DNA from: Saprospiraceae bacterium UBA2365
Lineage (GTDB): Bacteria > Bacteroidota > Bacteroidia > Chitinophagales > Saprospiraceae
NCBI GenBank assembly: GCA_002344345.1
Contig: DDTL01000061.1
Span: 1-9,569 of the forward strand
Direction of reading: 5' to 3'
DNA: 9,569 nt
This document shows positions 6,784 through 9,569 of this stretch, in pieces. The notes beneath the pieces are model-generated. The model was not told the DNA's origin. It did no database searches and saw nothing but the letters and a program-made list of their open reading frames with translations. Position numbers and translations under genes: made by a program. The first letter of the stretch is position 1. The number at the start of each line of letters is the position of its first letter.

Positions 6784-7173
6784 AAACCTTGTTTTAATTA
6801 AAATAATAAGTTGAAATACAATAATAGCAATGATTTCAATTACAAGTTTTAATTTTTTGTGTTTTTTGTTGTTTTTAGATCATTTGGGTATATAAAACAA
6901 CAGAAAATACTCGTTTGATGTAAAAAACACTGATTTTTACCAAAGGAAGCGTTGGCTGAAAAGGATATTTTTTCTGTTCAGAAAATGCCCTTCAGATTTC
7001 AAAACAGAAGGAATCAAAATAGCAAAACAGAATAAAAAATCAGGTTTCCTAAAGGTTTTACAGATTGGGAGTCAACTGGTTTTTAGGTAAATATATTTAA
7101 AACATCACACATTGAATAATTTCTTAATTTTGCCGCAGAATTTTAAAAAGAAATTCAGAAAAAACACTGAGAT
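6784..7173. other. Divergent intergenic region with small repeats
   Basis: These 390 bases separate the divergent receptor gene and the 488-residue protein gene, and should hold both promoters. A perfect -7 box for the rightward gene is at 7125-7132. For the leftward gene only a one-mismatch box (6819-6826) is visible. In between are a palindrome TTTTCTG-TT-CAGAAAA (6970-6985) and a 10-base direct repeat CAAAACAGAA (7000-7009, 7023-7032; period 23). No protein or RNA gene is evident. Confidence 0.65.
7125..7132 (+). promoter_or_regulatory. -7 box (TAATTTTG) of the 488-residue protein gene
   Basis: TAATTTTG is an exact TAnnTTTG match, 41 nt before the ATG at 7174. It implies a leader of roughly 35 nt that is A-rich with no strong Shine-Dalgarno. 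The expected -33 TTTG is not clear. Confidence 0.55.
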
Positions 7174-8640
7174 ATGAATCATTTATCAGGTAAAATAATG
7201 CTGTTGTTAATGGCATTTTGTTTTGCACATCCAGTCATTACACAAAAAGCGTTAAGCAAGGAACAGGCAAATGCACTCAACGAATATGTACGTTTTGCCA
7301 ACGAGTCAGTACACGGTATGTTGATTGCACACAGATTATTTGAAAACTATAATCAGGATATTAATAAATTTGTTGATCTGCCGGGACATCAGCTAAATTT
7401 TTACAGTAACTCGGATCTCCCGGCCAATATTTTTGAAGATCCGGAGAATTGGTTCTACGAAGTTTCTCCTTCCGAATTATACATGCAAACCCTTGATAAT
7501 TACAGCCAAATCAAACTCGATGAGTTTACAGCCCTGCAAAAGATCGCTACTAAAATTCAGGATGTCAACACTCGTACAAACCAGCTTCGTCTGTCGATCG
7601 GAGAATCCATCAACACCCTGGATTTGAAGGATAAAGAAAACATTTACAGGATATATGACATGCTGGAAGAAGCGGTGGATCAGTTTGACCTGATGCTGGC
7701 GCAAATGATCAATCTGGAACATCAGTTGATGCTCAGCACCAAAGAGCTGACTGGAAAAAATGATGCAACACAAAACCAATCCATCGAAAGACCATTTGAT
7801 GAGATTTTTAAAAGCGCTCAAAAACTGCTGTTGGCTGTAAAAGCTGAGGATAAATCCCAAATCAGCGAACAGCTGACAAAACTCGGCAGCGCAGCTAAAA
7901 AATTACAGACTAACCCGCTTTTTCCTGAAATCGAAAAAAAACAAACGACGGCCAAAAACCTTAGGATCAGGCTGTTTGAAAATATACAAGAGATCATAGA
8001 AATGACTAAGGATTTTCAAGCCAACCAACCGATCCCGGATACTTATGATCTTTACGGAGCCAGTTATTACTACTATAATACCAAACTGATCAGTCGTTTT
8101 AACCGGTATGGAAATGGTTTGGTAACGCTTATCAACCAGCTATTGGCAAACCTTCAACCCAATGAAATTCAGTATCTTGAATTGCCCCATCATCTTAAAG
8201 TGATTTATCCGGTCAAATTGGAGCAACAAGTACCCGTCATTGCCTCAACCCTTCAGGAAATAGTGAGGTTGCCTGATGAACTGGAAGACAGAAAAGTAGT
8301 ACTTGCTGAAAAGGCGCAGGAAATTTTAGTGGACAGCTATGAAACAGAGATAGAAATATTTGATTATCTGCACCAGGACGGAGACATCATTTCCCTGAAT
8401 TTTAACGGAGACTGGATCATTAAAGAGTTGTCTATGGAATCAAAACCTAAAAAGTTTATCCTGAAACTTAATTCAACTGGAGAAAACTACCTGATTTTAC
8501 ATGCGGTAAATGAAGGAAGCATTCCTCCCAATACCATTGGCATCAATTATACGCACAAAGGACGGAAGAAGCGCCATATCATGCAATCCAGCCTCAAAAC
8601 AAGCCAGATGGTGACCATTAAAGTGGATGGTAAATCCTGA
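7174..8640 (+). CDS. Secreted helical protein with C-terminal beta-sandwich-like module, function unknown
   Basis: I cannot assign a function. The 488-residue product has a signal peptide at ~1-23 (hydrophobic core MLLLMAFCFA, likely cleavage VIT|QKA) with no proper lipobox, so it is probably exported to the periplasm or beyond. Residues ~25-385 are mainly helical, with coiled-coil-like stretches (about 110-190 and 205-285) and an aromatic patch, YGASYYYYNTK (294-304). The last ~100 residues (388-486) look like a separate beta domain: EIEIFDYLHQDGDIISLNFN, NGDW, and GENYLILHAVNEGSIPPNT (436-454). I recall that DGD...NGxW...ENxGSIPPNT pattern from the C-termini of many secreted Bacteroidota proteins, but cannot name a database family. 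It lacks the YPNP-type T9SS sorting domain seen in the PorZ-like protein. It is divergent from the receptor gene and convergent with the beta-barrel gene, with one base between stop codons. Confidence 0.85.
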   Translation: MNHLSGKIMLLLMAFCFAHPVITQKALSKEQANALNEYVRFANESVHGMLIAHRLFENYNQDINKFVDLPGHQLNFYSNSDLPANIFEDPENWFYEVSPSELYMQTLDNYSQIKLDEFTALQKIATKIQDVNTRTNQLRLSIGESINTLDLKDKENIYRIYDMLEEAVDQFDLMLAQMINLEHQLMLSTKELTGKNDATQNQSIERPFDEIFKSAQKLLLAVKAEDKSQISEQLTKLGSAAKKLQTNPLFPEIEKKQTTAKNLRIRLFENIQEIIEMTKDFQANQPIPDTYDLYGASYYYYNTKLISRFNRYGNGLVTLINQLLANLQPNEIQYLELPHHLKVIYPVKLEQQVPVIASTLQEIVRLPDELEDRKVVLAEKAQEILVDSYETEIEIFDYLHQDGDIISLNFNGDWIIKELSMESKPKKFILKLNSTGENYLILHAVNEGSIPPNTIGINYTHKGRKKRHIMQSSLKTSQMVTIKVDGKS

Positions 8641-8641
8641 T

Positions 8642-9430
8642 TCAGAACAGGTAAATATTTGCACCGGCTTTGATACCCGGATATACATTATAAGATCCAA
8701 AATAATTGCCATAATTATTTTTTAATCGCCAGAGAGATGCGTTGATGTCCGTTAGTCCGAACACGCCATGTACTTCAACCCAGATGGCAGTTCGCCGGCT
8801 GATGAATTTCTGGTATCCGTAAGCGATTTCCAGGTTGATGTCCAATGGAGAAAAAAGATCCCTTGAATGTTCCGGATTTCCCATTGATAAAATGGCTTCT
8901 GTATTTTGATTCCAGCCACCATTGGTTACAAAATCCACCACGGTTTCTTCCACCATCAAGCCCGGATTTGCTTCCCTGAAATACTGTACAGATGAACCGA
9001 CAAGGTAACCGATCAACAGACCGCCCTGCAGATAGGTCAAACCAATATGGTAGTCATCTCTGATTTTTCTGTTCAAAACATATTTGTAAATCAAGGGAAT
9101 CTGCACATAGCGATTGTTGATGGTTTTTTCAACCCTTTTACCACTGAATGTATCACGATAATGCTGGCCCCAAAAAGAAAGGATCACGCCCGTTTTAAAA
9201 GACCTTTTCATATTCCGGTCTCTGCCGAAATAAATTCCAGTTTGAAAACCCGGAGTAGCCAGGTAAGCTAAAGAGCTGTATCCATAATTATTTTGCCTGA
9301 CGATGGCAGGACTGCCAAATGACATCAATGGCGAAAGGTAAAACTGTTTGTAATTGAATTCCAATCCCTGCGCGAAGGATTGAAAAACTGTCATAAAAAA
9401 TATCAAAACGATAAGCCAATATCTGAACAT
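8642..9430 (-). CDS. Predicted outer membrane beta-barrel protein
   Basis: The 262-residue product has a signal peptide at 1-20 (cleavage SFA|QGL, the typical Bacteroidota AQ junction). Alternating hydrophobic and aromatic strands follow: FYLSPLMSFGS, GFQTGIYFG, KTGVILSFWGQHY, NRYVQIPLIYKYVL, INLEIAYGYQKF, AIWVEVHGVFGL and YPGIKAGANIYLF. It ends in phenylalanine, as outer membrane barrels usually do. The segment RYVQIPLIYKY resembles the conserved strand of the small PorT/OmpW-like barrel family (outer membrane protein beta-barrel, Pfam OMP_b-brl_2 type). The sequence suggests about 8-10 strands. A specific role is not evident. It is not a confident PorT, because the N-terminal PorT pattern is missing. 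Its stop codon is one base from that of the convergent secreted-protein gene. Confidence 0.8.
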   Translation of the reverse strand: MFRYWLIVLIFFMTVFQSFAQGLEFNYKQFYLSPLMSFGSPAIVRQNNYGYSSLAYLATPGFQTGIYFGRDRNMKRSFKTGVILSFWGQHYRDTFSGKRVEKTINNRYVQIPLIYKYVLNRKIRDDYHIGLTYLQGGLLIGYLVGSSVQYFREANPGLMVEETVVDFVTNGGWNQNTEAILSMGNPEHSRDLFSPLDINLEIAYGYQKFISRRTAIWVEVHGVFGLTDINASLWRLKNNYGNYFGSYNVYPGIKAGANIYLF

Positions 9431-9438
9431 AAATTATG

Positions 9439-9474
9439 TTGCATTAAAAAATGCAAATATATAAAATAATGCAA
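9439..9474. repeat. Three TTGCATT/AATGCAA motifs over the beta-barrel gene promoter
   Basis: TTGCATT at 9439-9445 and AATGCAA at 9450-9456 form a 7-bp inverted repeat with a 4-nt spacer. A further AATGCAA is at 9468-9474. The middle motif overlaps the -7 box at 9454-9461, an arrangement compatible with an operator. AT-richness makes chance possible. Confidence 0.4.
9454..9461 (-). promoter_or_regulatory. -7 box (TATATTTG on the minus strand) of the beta-barrel gene
   Basis: On the minus strand this is TATATTTG, an exact TAnnTTTG match 23 nt before the ATG at 9430. It implies a leader of about 18 nt. A (TA)5 tract lies just upstream at 9481-9490. No well-spaced -33 TTTG is visible. Confidence 0.5.
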
Positions 9475-9545
9475 TTTAGTTATATATATATTAAAAAAAT
9501 GAAACAAGTTTGTTGTCAAACTGAAAATCCATAATAATATCCCAA

Positions 9546-9569
9546 CTAACCCGGACGAGCCAGAACCAA
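9546..9569 (+). repeat. Dispersed repeat, copy 2 (cut by window end)
   Basis: This matches 3310-3333 at 22 of 24 positions, in the same orientation, and runs off the window edge. It lies upstream of the beta-barrel gene. The bases to its left do not match those left of copy 1, so the left edge of the unit is probably near 9546. Confidence 0.6.

Noticed and set aside
7477..7860. 127-codon open frame on the minus strand
   Set aside because: It is antisense to the helical part of the 488-residue gene, with no start signal or recognisable domain.
7174..8640. T9SS cargo status for the 488-residue protein
   Set aside because: Its C-terminus lacks the PNP...G.YxxxI/V-type sorting pattern that the PorZ-like protein has, so T9SS export cannot be claimed from sequence.
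1..9569. A new defence, mobile or biosynthetic multi-gene system
   Set aside because: The genes appear independently promoted, with well-known or envelope-type products. No nuclease, transposase, toxin-antitoxin pair, integrase or biosynthetic cluster was found on either strand.

Overview
The window looks like chromosome of a Bacteroidota bacterium, most likely of the Saprospiria/Chitinophagia/Cytophagia side rather than Bacteroides proper; that lineage guess is inference. Three things support the phylum. There is a PorZ-type protein of the type IX secretion system (T9SS). There is a TonB-dependent receptor with an N-terminal carboxypeptidase-regulatory-like domain. Perfect matches to the Bacteroidota -7 promoter box TAnnTTTG lie just upstream of several genes. 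DNA is AT-rich, and Shine-Dalgarno sequences are mostly absent.

Layout: (1) 1-200, an AT-rich leader; (2) 201-2534 (+), PorZ-like T9SS protein, full length; (3) 2696-3265 (+), MobA-like nucleotidyltransferase with a GTG start; (4) 3266-3606, a gene-free stretch between convergent genes that holds nested inverted repeats and one copy of a dispersed repeat; (5) 3607-4263 (-), Crp/Fnr-family regulator; (6) a rho-independent terminator at 4292-4311, whose T-tract overlaps the putative regulator promoter; (7) 4342-6783 (-), TonB-dependent receptor; (8) 6784-7173, a divergent intergenic region; (9) 7174-8640 (+), a secreted helical protein of unknown function with a C-terminal beta module; (10) 8642-9430 (-), a predicted outer-membrane beta-barrel protein, convergent with the previous gene across a single base; (11) 9431-9569, its promoter region, ending in a second, cut-off copy of the dispersed repeat.

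Four of the six proteins carry signal peptides and act at or beyond the outer membrane (T9SS attachment-complex component, TonB-dependent importer, secreted helical protein, beta-barrel). The cytoplasmic pair is a molybdenum-cofactor-type nucleotidyltransferase and a transcription regulator. No two neighbouring genes form a convincing operon: each appears to have its own promoter, and I see no shared pathway.

I do not see a new multi-gene system, defence island, CRISPR array, RNA gene or complete mobile element. The items most worth a second look are the structured dispersed repeat, the terminator/promoter overlap, the unassigned 488-residue secreted protein, and the cysteine-rich regulator.
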